Source: Streptomyces kaniharaensis
GTDB lineage: Bacteria > Actinomycetota > Actinomycetes > Streptomycetales > Streptomycetaceae
Assembly: GCF_009569385.1 (NCBI RefSeq)
Contig: NZ_WBOF01000001.1
Location: 496,001-560,000 of the forward strand
DNA: 64,000 bases
Direction of reading: 5' to 3'
Shown piece by piece: positions 26,346-33,026 of the stretch. The first letter of the stretch is position 1, and every line of letters starts with the position of its first letter. The notes beneath the pieces were generated by a model that was not told where the DNA came from, did not search any database, and saw only the letters and a list, made by a program, of their open reading frames with translations. A program made the position numbers and the translations under genes.

Positions 26346-26899
26346 TCACAACAGTCTGTGCCACCCGGCCGTCAGCGGTGCGGCTTCCGCCGCCGGCGGC
26401 CGGGCCGCCCTGCGGAGCCGGTGGCCCGAAGCGCCGCCCGCTCCGGTCAGACCGGCCTCCCGCATCAGCCGTTCGACCGTGCACCTGGCCACGTCGACGT
26501 TCTCGGCGCGCAGGCGCGTCCAGACCCTGCGGGCGCCGAAGGTGTGGTTGCTCTCCTCATGGATGCGACGGATCTCGGCCAGCAGCTCCGCGTCCCGGAG
26601 GGCGCGGGCAGACGCGGTCCGGGAGCGGGCCGCGTAATACGTCGACGGGGGGATCCGCAGTATGCGGCAGATCCGCTCGACCCCGTGCGGCTTCCTGTGC
26701 GCCTCGACGAACCGGATCAGCGCGAGCGTCGCGGGTCGAGCTCCCGCGCGAAGAAATCCGAGGCCGCCCGGAGAATCTCGTTCTCCCGCTCCAGCTCGCT
26801 GATCCTCCGGCGCAGCACGTCGACCTCACCGTTCTCCGGGGACCGCCGCCGGCGGCCGTTCGAGGATGTCGTCTCCGTCTGATTCACCCGTTGCTCCAA
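26346..26899 (-). pseudogene. truncated IS3-family transposase remnant
   Basis: Two overlapping minus-strand frames are the remains of an IS3-type orfA/orfB pair. The first (26717-26899) has the leucine-zipper end of OrfA, LRRRISELERENEILRAAS then FFARELDP. The second frame, entered by a -1 shift near 26720-26740 as in active IS3 elements, reads RFVEAHRKPHGVERICRILR, STYYAARSR and TVERLMREAGLTG, the HTH_21 start of OrfB, and stops at 26346 after about 125 codons. The DNA-binding first half of OrfA and the entire DDE catalytic core are missing, so it is dead. No terminal inverted repeats could be identified. Confidence 0.88.
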
Positions 26900-27204
26900 T
26901 CTCTCGGGGTCATTGCAGGCGCCGCGCGCAGGGCCGTGCCACCGACCTCGGGAAGGGGCTCGTCAACGCGCGGTCAGAGCCATGCCAACGAAGACGCGGG
27001 CAGCCCGGCGGGCGTTCCCTGATTTGTCGGGAAACGTCCGCCGGGCCGATCGGGAGACACGTGCGGTCCGCTGGTGACGCCCGCGCGCCGATCGGAACGC
27101 ACCTGCGCCGCGCGGCTGCGCGGTTTCCGCAGCCGACGCAGGACACCATTCCTCAAACCCCGCCCTGGAAACGGTGGTTCGTACCTGATCCACCTGATCC
27201 AGTG
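26900..27204. other. intergenic region next to the IS remnant
   Basis: About 305 bases with no gene I can support. Overlapping frames are all arginine-rich and lack ribosome sites. It may be decayed mobile DNA, being framed by the broken transposase and the end of the serine hydrolase gene. No clear terminator is seen for the latter. Confidence 0.4.
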
Positions 27205-28278
27205 TCAGCCGAAGACGGCCCGGCGGAAGGCGTTGCGCAGGTCGGTGAGCGGCTGGGTCTCGCCGTCGTGGTGGACCTTGTTGGTGAGCAGCAGCGCCCA
27301 GCGGCCGAGCCGACGGGAGATCCAGATCCCGGTGCCGGTGAAGCCGTAGTGGACGAAGGTGCCGTCGGCCGGGTCGGTGCCGGGGGCGCACAGCCAGGAG
27401 AGGCCGCGGGCAGGGGTGAGCCCGCCGGTCTGTTCGCGCAGTGACTCGGCGAACCACGGCTCACCCCAGGGCAGGCCGGGCGGCGGGTCGAGCAGGGCGG
27501 TGAGGAAACGGGCCAGGTCGCGGGCGGTGGAGAAGGCGCCGGCGTTGCCGGACACACCTCCGAGCAGCCGGGCGGAGGGGTCGTGGACGACTCCGCGCAG
27601 GTGGGCGCCGACGGTCTCGTCGTACTCGGTGGGCGCGGTGTGGGCGGTGTCGCCGGGGCCGAGCGGTCCGTAGCGGGTGTCGGCCATGCCGAGGGGCCGC
27701 CAGATCCAGCGCGTGGCGAGGTCGTCGAGCGGGGCGCCGCCGAGGTGTTCGACGAGGTGACCGAGGAGCACGGCGGCGCGGTCGGTGTACTCGACGGCCG
27801 TGCCGGGCGCGCGGTGCAGCGGGGCGGCGATGATCCCGGCACGGATCGCCGCGAGGTCGCGCCCGTAGAGCCGTTCGAAGTTGGTGCGCGGGAGCAGTCC
27901 GGCGGTGTGGGTGAGGAGTTGACGGGCCGTCACCTCTCCGGCGGGGTGTCCGGCGGCGGCCGGCCAGTAGTTCCCCAGCGGCTGGTCGAGCGGGAGCCAC
28001 CCGGCCTGCCGGAGCACCCCGGCGCAGGGCCAGAGCGCGACGATCTTGGTGACGCTGGCGAGGTCGTACCGGGTGTCCGGCCCGGGCGCCTGCCGCGCGT
28101 ACGGGCCCGGCCCGAGCACCCCGTGGCTGCCCTGTCCGGCCGTTCCCGCGGCGTCGCCGACGGCCCAGACGGCGCCGGCCCCGATGCTGCGCACGCCGAC
28201 GCGGACCAGCCGGTCCACCTCCCCGCCGGGCGCGGCCAGGGCGGGGAGCCGGTCGGATGCGGGCGGTTGGTGGCTCAT
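27205..28278 (-). CDS. serine hydrolase, beta-lactamase class C/DD-peptidase family
   Basis: A 357-residue penicillin-binding-protein-like serine hydrolase (PF00144). The nucleophile motif is Ser75-Val-Thr-Lys78 (LASVTKIV); the second motif is Tyr-Thr-Asp (VEYTDRAA), with Asp where Asn is usual; the third, HYGFTGTG, replaces KTG. These are usual variations in the esterase/peptidase branch, so it is probably not a true beta-lactamase. No signal peptide is evident, suggesting a cytoplasmic esterase, amidase or D-aminopeptidase. The start at 28278 has GGGGACG upstream. GNAT and ankyrin genes follow on the same strand at short distances upstream but are probably separate units. Confidence 0.88.
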   Translation of the reverse strand: MSHQPPASDRLPALAAPGGEVDRLVRVGVRSIGAGAVWAVGDAAGTAGQGSHGVLGPGPYARQAPGPDTRYDLASVTKIVALWPCAGVLRQAGWLPLDQPLGNYWPAAAGHPAGEVTARQLLTHTAGLLPRTNFERLYGRDLAAIRAGIIAAPLHRAPGTAVEYTDRAAVLLGHLVEHLGGAPLDDLATRWIWRPLGMADTRYGPLGPGDTAHTAPTEYDETVGAHLRGVVHDPSARLLGGVSGNAGAFSTARDLARFLTALLDPPPGLPWGEPWFAESLREQTGGLTPARGLSWLCAPGTDPADGTFVHYGFTGTGIWISRRLGRWALLLTNKVHHDGETQPLTDLRNAFRRAVFG

Positions 28279-28338
28279 CCGTCCCCCTGCGGGTCCCCGG
28301 ACTCGTCTCGACGGGAGCCTACCCGGTGGGTGGGCCGG

Positions 28339-28857
28339 TCAGACGGACGCGGCGGTGAACTCCTTGCCGAGACAGATGCTCTGCGGGTGCTCGCGGTAGA
28401 TGCCGAACTTCCGGATCGCCGCGTACCCCTCGGACCGGTAGAGCGCGACCGCCTCGGGCTGTTCGGTGCCGGTCTCGAGTATGAAGCGGGTGCGCCCGGC
28501 CTCGGCGGCGGTCTGCTCCAGGTGGCGCAGCACCGCCCGGGCGAGGCCGCGGCCGCGGGCCGTGGGGATGACGAACATCCGCTTCAGCTCGGCGTCGCCG
28601 TCGCGCACCCCGTGCGGACCGGCCTGCTTGGCCCGCCAGCCGCCGCAGGCGACCGGCCGGCCGTCCAGGTAGGCGATCAGGAAGAGCCCGGCCGGCGGGT
28701 CGAAGTCGTCGGGGTGCAGCACGGTCTCGTCCGGGTCGCCGTAGCGGCGGACGTACTCCTGCTGGACCTCGGCCGACAGGGCCTGCGCGTCGGGGTGGCC
28801 GTAGCCGGTGACGCGGAATTCGACGGTGCCGGTGTCCTGGGCGGCGGTGGTCTCCAT
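28339..28857 (-). CDS. GNAT-family N-acetyltransferase
   Basis: A 172-residue acetyltransferase. The acetyl-CoA-binding motif A is LKRMFVIPTARGRGLARAVLRHLE (Q/RxxGxG/A form: RGRGLA), preceded by the strand GLFLIAYLDGRPVACGGWR and followed by motif B ALYRSEGYAAIRKFG. Substrate unknown; typical members acetylate amines of small molecules or protein termini. It lies 60 bases upstream of the serine hydrolase start on the same strand, and 42 bases downstream of the ankyrin gene. Confidence 0.92.
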   Translation of the reverse strand: METTAAQDTGTVEFRVTGYGHPDAQALSAEVQQEYVRRYGDPDETVLHPDDFDPPAGLFLIAYLDGRPVACGGWRAKQAGPHGVRDGDAELKRMFVIPTARGRGLARAVLRHLEQTAAEAGRTRFILETGTEQPEAVALYRSEGYAAIRKFGIYREHPQSICLGKEFTAASV

Positions 28858-28899
28858 GGTCGAAAATCCTACGACGGTCGAAAAGCCTACGACCTCGGC

Positions 28900-29316
28900 T
28901 CAGCGGCCCTCGAAGCGGGCGACCAGGTCATCCTTGCCGAACATCCGGGCGGTGTCGGCGGCGGACGGGGTGCCGGCCTGCGGGTCCGCGCCGCCGGCCA
29001 GCAGGGCGGCGAGCACGTCCTCGGCGCCCTTGAAGACGGCGCCGGCGAGCGGGGTCTGGCCACGGTCGTTGGCGCGGTTCGGCTCGGCGCCGCGCTCGAT
29101 CAGCGCGGTGACGGTGGCGGCGTGGCCGTGGTAGGCGGCGAGCATGAGCAGGGTGTCGCCGCGGTCGTTGGTGAGGTCGGCGGGCGCGCCCGCGTCGACG
29201 TACGCGGCCAGGGTGTCGGTGTCGCCGGCCCGCGCGGCATCGAAGAGCTTCCCGGCCAGCGCGATCACCTCGGCGTCGGGGGCGTCGGCGGGCTGCTGGC
29301 TGGCGGCGTCGGTCAT
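28900..29316 (-). CDS. ankyrin-repeat protein
   Basis: A 138-residue soluble protein composed almost entirely of ankyrin repeats: ALAGKLFDAARAGDTDTLAA, GDTLLMLAAYHGHAATVTALIERGAEPN, GQTPLAGAVFKGAEDVLAALL and a degenerate fourth. Such small proteins mediate protein contacts; in streptomycetes one is often paired with a catalase, but no catalase is nearby. ATG at 29316 has GGAAAGG in front. An upstream in-frame extension has no similarity and is excluded. Confidence 0.9.
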   Translation of the reverse strand: MTDAASQQPADAPDAEVIALAGKLFDAARAGDTDTLAAYVDAGAPADLTNDRGDTLLMLAAYHGHAATVTALIERGAEPNRANDRGQTPLAGAVFKGAEDVLAALLAGGADPQAGTPSAADTARMFGKDDLVARFEGR

Positions 29317-29703
29317 GGCGGGCGGCCTTTCCTCGTGGCGGGTGGCGGGAGCTGCGCGTACCGCACCGTAGCGGCCGGGCGAACGCACCGGCCAGCACGC
29401 GTCCGGATGGCGGATGGCGGCTCCACCGGGGAAGACACACCGGCCGAAGGGCTGCACAGCCGTTCGAGCGAACTTTTCCGACCCTTCGGAGACGCCCCGC
29501 CCATCCGCCGGGAATGCCTCGCCGCACCGAACCAGTGCGGTGCGCGGCCCCCACCCCGGCCGGTTCGCCTACCCCCGTCCGGACTCCGGAGCGGTATTGA
29601 ACGGTGAAACCACCCATTTGCACCGTTCCATCATCTATTACTTTTTGTCACGATGATGACACTTTCCGTCACTGCCCCTGTCCCCCTCCCCGAGGAGCAG
29701 AAC
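29317..29703. other. divergent intergenic region, ankyrin gene to smeA
   Basis: 387 bases holding the divergent promoters. The right part (29590-29700) is AT-richer with a dyad at 29599-29628 and a GACAC at 29658-29662. A short CTCCG-type and a GTTCGAGCGAAC palindrome near 29463 are also present. No gene is seen. Confidence 0.5.
29599..29628. promoter_or_regulatory. inverted repeat upstream of smeA
   Basis: GAACGGTG (29599-29606) and its exact complement CACCGTTC (29621-29628) are 14 bases apart, centre to centre two helical turns. It lies about 80 bases ahead of smeA in an AT-richer stretch, which would suit an operator for a dimeric regulator. Confidence 0.45.
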
Positions 29704-29898
29704 ATGATCCTCTCGATTTCCGGCATCGTCCTGTTCGGCACCATCGCCTTTCTATTCTTCCGCAGGGACGGACTAAAGGTCTCCCACGCCATCGTCTGCG
29801 CCCTCTTCGGCTTCTACATCGCCGGCTCCTCGATCGCACCGAGCATCACCGCGGGCGGCGCCAGCCTCGCCAGCCTGCTCGGCGGCCTCAAGTTCTAG
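29704..29898 (+). CDS. smeA: SmeA-like small membrane protein of sporulation septa
   Basis: A 64-residue protein with two hydrophobic helices (about 3-20 and 30-48) and a small Gly/Ala/Ser-rich tail ending LASLLGGLKF. It immediately precedes a SpoIIIE/FtsK-like gene; in S. coelicolor the same pair, smeA-sffA, is sporulation-specific, and SmeA brings SffA to division septa. GAGGAG at 29692-29697 sets the start at 29704; an ATG at 29653 in frame lacks a ribosome site. Codon use is less GC-biased than its neighbours (CTA, AGG). Identification rests on size, topology and neighbour. Confidence 0.82.
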   Translation: MILSISGIVLFGTIAFLFFRRDGLKVSHAIVCALFGFYIAGSSIAPSITAGGASLASLLGGLKF

Positions 29899-30010
29899 CG
29901 CCGCCACTCCCCGTACGGGCCCGGGCGCGGATCCCACCGCCCCGGGCCCCGTCGTTCCACGAGCACCGCCCCCTCACCCCACCCGTCCCACTCGCCCGGG
30001 GAGTCAAGCA

Positions 30011-31627
30011 ATGCCGCTCCACCGCCACCTCGGCAAGGGCCGCGAGATCGCCCGAACCGCCGGGGACCACGCCTCCGACATGTTCGCCCCGCTCACCGTC
30101 ATCGGCCGCGGGCTGCGCCACCAGGCCGGCTGGGCCAAGAGCCGCTGGCAGGCCACCCCCAAGGACCGCCGCGGCCCGACGCTGTTCCTGACCGCCGCGA
30201 TGCTGATCGGCATCTACCTGCTGCCGCACGGCCTGCTGTTCGCGCTGATCGCGCTGATGGCGGGCGCCGCGTGGAGCGGCCGGTCCCCCAAGGCGCCGCC
30301 CGCCCCGCCCGCGCCGGACGTCGCCGACGTCAAGCTCTCCGCGCTCTACTCGGCCCTCACCCCGTACCTGTGCGGCCCCGAGGACGCCAACCCGCTCTAC
30401 CACTACGAGGGCAGCCACAAGAACGCCTTCACCGCCTGGGAGTTCGACGGCGACGGCCGGCTCTCCCGACTGGAGCTCACCTACCCCGCGTACTTCACCG
30501 ACACCGAGCCCGCCGCCCGGGCCCGGATCGAGCAGGTCGTCCAGGGCAAGGCGGGGCGGGCCCGGGAGTACCGCTTCGACTGGGACGAGGAGTCCAACAA
30601 ACTGCGGATCACCGCGATGACGCCGCTGCCCACCGACATCGTCGCCCAGCGCTTCGTGGCCGCCCCCGGCGAGATCGTGCTCGGCTTCACCGACGAGGAC
30701 GGCACCGCCCGCACCATCCCGGTCTGCCAGGGCGGGGCCGTCACCCAGCAGCCGCCGGTGATCTGGCGCACCGGGCCGCGCTCGGCCGAGCCGCACCTGC
30801 TGGCGCTCGGCGTCGCCGGCCACGGCACCTCCAGCCTGATCCGCTCCGTCGCGCTCCAGGCACTGCCGTACGCCGACCTGGTGGTGATCGACGGCGCTGG
30901 GACCGGCGAGCACGCCTGCCTGGTCAACCGGCCAGGCGTGCACACCGTGGAGACCAGCCTGCACGGCGCGCTCGCCGCGCTGGAGTGGGCCGTCCAGGAG
31001 ACCGAGCGCCGGCTCACCGCCCTGAACGCCGCCCGGCACCGCGGCACCGCGCCGCCTGAGGACGCCACCCGGCCGCTCTGGCTGATGCTCGACCACCCGA
31101 CCGAGCTCAGCGAACTCGCCCAGGCCGAGGGCCGCCCCGACCCGCAGGACCTGCTGGAGCTGCCGCTGCGGCACGGCCGCGCCGCCCGGGTCACCGTGGT
31201 GATCGCCGACGACATCGAGGCCCGGGACCGGATCACTTCCACCGTCCGGGCCACCACCCGGGCCCGCGTGGTGCTCGGCCCGGCCGGCCCCGAGGAGGGC
31301 CGCGCCGCGCTCGGCGCGCCGCTGGACATCGCGCCCGCCGCGCTCGCCCCGATCGGCCGCGGCTACGCCCGCATCGGCAACGGCGCCCCCGTCCGGCTCC
31401 AGGTGCCCACCACCGTCGACCCGCTGGACGAGGACGCCCCGGCCGCGCTGCGGGACGCGGTCATCGCCCTGCTGCCGCACCGCGACACCCGCACCGAGGC
31501 CGCCGTCGAGGTGCCGCCGCGCCCGGAGCACCCGCCGCTGGTCCGCCCGGCCGAGCCGGCCCCCGGGGCCCACCCGGTCGACCTCGCCAAGGGCGAGCCG
31601 ATGATCCGTTCCCGTCCGATCTCCTGA
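30011..31627 (+). CDS. sffA: SffA-like SpoIIIE/FtsK-family protein
   Basis: A 538-residue protein. Residues 1-50 are basic and cytoplasmic, one or two hydrophobic helices follow (about 55-88), then a FtsK/SpoIIIE-like ATPase-fold region. The nucleotide-binding loop is GVAGHGTSSLIRS at 267-279: Gly267 and Gly272 fit the Walker A frame, but the essential lysine is Thr273. A Walker B-like LVVIDGAG follows. Known SffA proteins were described as DNA translocase-like factors for chromosome segregation in spores; loss of the lysine suggests weak or no ATP hydrolysis here. It starts 112 bases after smeA with GGGGAG at 29999-30004. Confidence 0.82.
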   Translation: MPLHRHLGKGREIARTAGDHASDMFAPLTVIGRGLRHQAGWAKSRWQATPKDRRGPTLFLTAAMLIGIYLLPHGLLFALIALMAGAAWSGRSPKAPPAPPAPDVADVKLSALYSALTPYLCGPEDANPLYHYEGSHKNAFTAWEFDGDGRLSRLELTYPAYFTDTEPAARARIEQVVQGKAGRAREYRFDWDEESNKLRITAMTPLPTDIVAQRFVAAPGEIVLGFTDEDGTARTIPVCQGGAVTQQPPVIWRTGPRSAEPHLLALGVAGHGTSSLIRSVALQALPYADLVVIDGAGTGEHACLVNRPGVHTVETSLHGALAALEWAVQETERRLTALNAARHRGTAPPEDATRPLWLMLDHPTELSELAQAEGRPDPQDLLELPLRHGRAARVTVVIADDIEARDRITSTVRATTRARVVLGPAGPEEGRAALGAPLDIAPAALAPIGRGYARIGNGAPVRLQVPTTVDPLDEDAPAALRDAVIALLPHRDTRTEAAVEVPPRPEHPPLVRPAEPAPGAHPVDLAKGEPMIRSRPIS

Positions 31628-31700
31628 CCGCAAGGATCGGGGGCGGCGACCGGCGCCGATTGCCGTCCCGGTAGGCTCGTCACGGAAAGGCCGACCGATC

Positions 31701-31753
31701 ACCAGATGTGAAATAGGTGACACCCGGGGTGACATCACCGACCAGATGTGACA
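31701..31753. repeat. direct repeats ACCAGATGTGA, exactly 40 bp apart
   Basis: Identical 11-mers at 31701-31711 and 31741-31751 flank two GGTGACA heptamers (31716-31722 and 31728-31734). The block lies between sffA and rbpA, about 60-110 bases upstream of the sigma-R type promoter. Spacing near four helical turns places both copies on the same DNA face. Confidence 0.7.
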
Positions 31754-31812
31754 AATCGGGCGTCGGTGGGTACAAACAGGGGCGGCACGACAGACGACGC
31801 ATGTCCCGGGAC

Positions 31813-31839
31813 GGGAATCTTCGTCGGAAGCCGAGCGTT
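31813..31839 (+). promoter_or_regulatory. sigma-R (oxidative stress) type promoter of rbpA
   Basis: GGGAAT (31813-31818), 18-base spacer, GTT (31837-31839) matches the SigR consensus GGGAAT-N18/19-GTT exactly. It lies 66 bases ahead of the rbpA ATG. rbpA is a known SigR target in S. coelicolor (established knowledge), so thiol-oxidative induction is expected. Confidence 0.82.
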
Positions 31840-31904
31840 GACCGAACGACGAAGAACAGCGACCAACCAGTCCTGTGGGCCATAAAGCCCGGGAGGCACG
31901 ATTC

Positions 31905-32279
31905 ATGAGCGAGCGAGCTCTCCGCGGCACGCGACTCGGGGCCACTAGCTACGAGACCGACCGTGGTATCGATCTGGCTCCCCGCCAGACCGTCGAGTAC
32001 GCATGTCAGAACGGACACCGATTCGAGGTTCCTTTCTCGGTCGAGGCGGAGATCCCCCCGACCTGGGAATGCCGCTTCTGTGGCCAGGAAGCAGCACTTC
32101 TCGACGGCGACGAGCCGGAGGAGAAGAAGGTCAAGCCCACGCGCACCCATTGGGACATGCTGATGGAGCGCCGGACGCGCGAGGAGTTGGAGGAGGTGCT
32201 GGCCGAGCGGCTGGCCGTGCTCCGCTCCGGCGGGATGAACCTCGCGGTGCATCCGCGGGACACCCGTAAGAGCGCCTGA
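31905..32279 (+). CDS. rbpA: RNA polymerase-binding protein RbpA
   Basis: The 124-residue actinobacterial RbpA, which binds RNA polymerase and group 1/2 sigma factors, stabilises the open complex and influences rifampicin response. The conserved N-terminal SERALRGTRLGATSYETDRG leads into the core with Cys34, His38, Cys56 and Cys59 as zinc ligands (YACQNGHRF ... WECRFCGQ), a basic linker and the sigma-interacting domain RTHWDMLMERRTREELEEVL. Full length. Start at 31905 is set by this conserved N-terminus. Preceded by a SigR-type promoter and followed by a strong hairpin. Confidence 0.97.
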   Translation: MSERALRGTRLGATSYETDRGIDLAPRQTVEYACQNGHRFEVPFSVEAEIPPTWECRFCGQEAALLDGDEPEEKKVKPTRTHWDMLMERRTREELEEVLAERLAVLRSGGMNLAVHPRDTRKSA

Positions 32280-32305
32280 CCTCGCTCCCGCCATCGGCGG
32301 GAGGC

Positions 32306-32343
32306 CGCGAAAAGGGACCCTGGTGACCAGGGTCCCTTTCGCG
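32306..32343. terminator. bidirectional terminator between rbpA and fxsA
   Basis: An almost perfect hairpin CGCGAAAAGGGACCCTGGT/ACCAGGGTCCCTTTCGCG with one unpaired A and a minimal loop; the A-run and T-run on either side allow intrinsic termination from both directions. Confidence 0.92.
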
Positions 32344-32380
32344 TTTCCGTCGCTTTCGTGCGCTCTCCGGTCCGTGCCCG

Positions 32381-32959
32381 TCAGCCGGTGATCGGCGGCC
32401 GGTAGGTGGTGTCCGGGTCCTGCGGGCCGCGCGGGCCGGCCTCCGGATCCACGACCTCGCCCTGGATCACCTTGCCGTCCGGGCGGTGGATGCGCAGCTG
32501 CTCCTGCAGCCGCATCGCGTCCGCGAGCGGGTCGGCGCCCACCGCGGCCGTGCTGCGCAGCGCCTTGTCGGCCAGCCGCCGGCCGGCCGCCCGCCAGAGC
32601 GCCCGGGTGGGCGGGAACAGCAGGGTGAGCGCGACGACGTCCGAGAGGAAGCCCGGGACGATCAGCAGCAGGCCGGCCAGGACCGTCATGGTGGTGCCGG
32701 TCTGCGGCTGCCGCGGCTTCGGGTCCCGGCTCTGCTCGATCGCCGCGGACAGCGCCTTCCGCCCGGCCCGCTTGATCAGCGAGCCGCCGATCACCGCGCC
32801 GGCGAGGAGCAGCAGCACGACGGTGACGCCGCCGAGCCAGGAGCCCACCCGGACCAGCAGCCAGATCTCCAGCACCAGCCAGGCGGTGATCACCAGCGGC
32901 AGTACCCGGCGGAGCCTTCCGCGCGTGGCCGGACGGGTGGGGGTTGCTTGCTGGGTCAC
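32381..32959 (-). CDS. FxsA-family membrane protein
   Basis: A 192-residue cytoplasmic-membrane protein of the FxsA family (E. coli FxsA overexpression blocks T7 exclusion by F). Three to four hydrophobic helices: LPLVITAWLVLEIWLLVRVG, VTVVLLLLAGAVIGGSLI, MTVLAGLLLIVPGFLSDVVALTLLFPP, the last carrying the family's PGFLSD motif. The C-terminal third is polar and Pro/Arg-rich. I prefer GTG at 32959 (GGAG upstream); GTG at 32998 would add 13 residues. It lies 67 bases after lnt on the same strand and is likely to be co-transcribed. Function in actinomycetes unknown. Confidence 0.88.
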   Translation of the reverse strand: MTQQATPTRPATRGRLRRVLPLVITAWLVLEIWLLVRVGSWLGGVTVVLLLLAGAVIGGSLIKRAGRKALSAAIEQSRDPKPRQPQTGTTMTVLAGLLLIVPGFLSDVVALTLLFPPTRALWRAAGRRLADKALRSTAAVGADPLADAMRLQEQLRIHRPDGKVIQGEVVDPEAGPRGPQDPDTTYRPPITG

Positions 32960-33026
32960 GGTACGAATCCACTCCAGGCGGTGCTCTACGCGCCGCACGG
33001 GAGGTCCGGGCCGGCTACGGCACCGC

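Noticed and set aside
26900..27204. Candidate small genes between the IS remnant and the serine hydrolase
   Set aside because: All frames are short, arginine-rich and without start signals; treated as intergenic.
27205..28278. True beta-lactamase (antibiotic resistance) function for this and the 53532 gene
   Set aside because: SxxK is present but the other motifs are of the esterase/peptidase type and no export signal is visible.
32960..33026. Search for a polyprenol-phosphate mannosyltransferase (ppm) between fxsA and lnt
   Set aside because: The gap is only 67 bases and contains no coding sequence.
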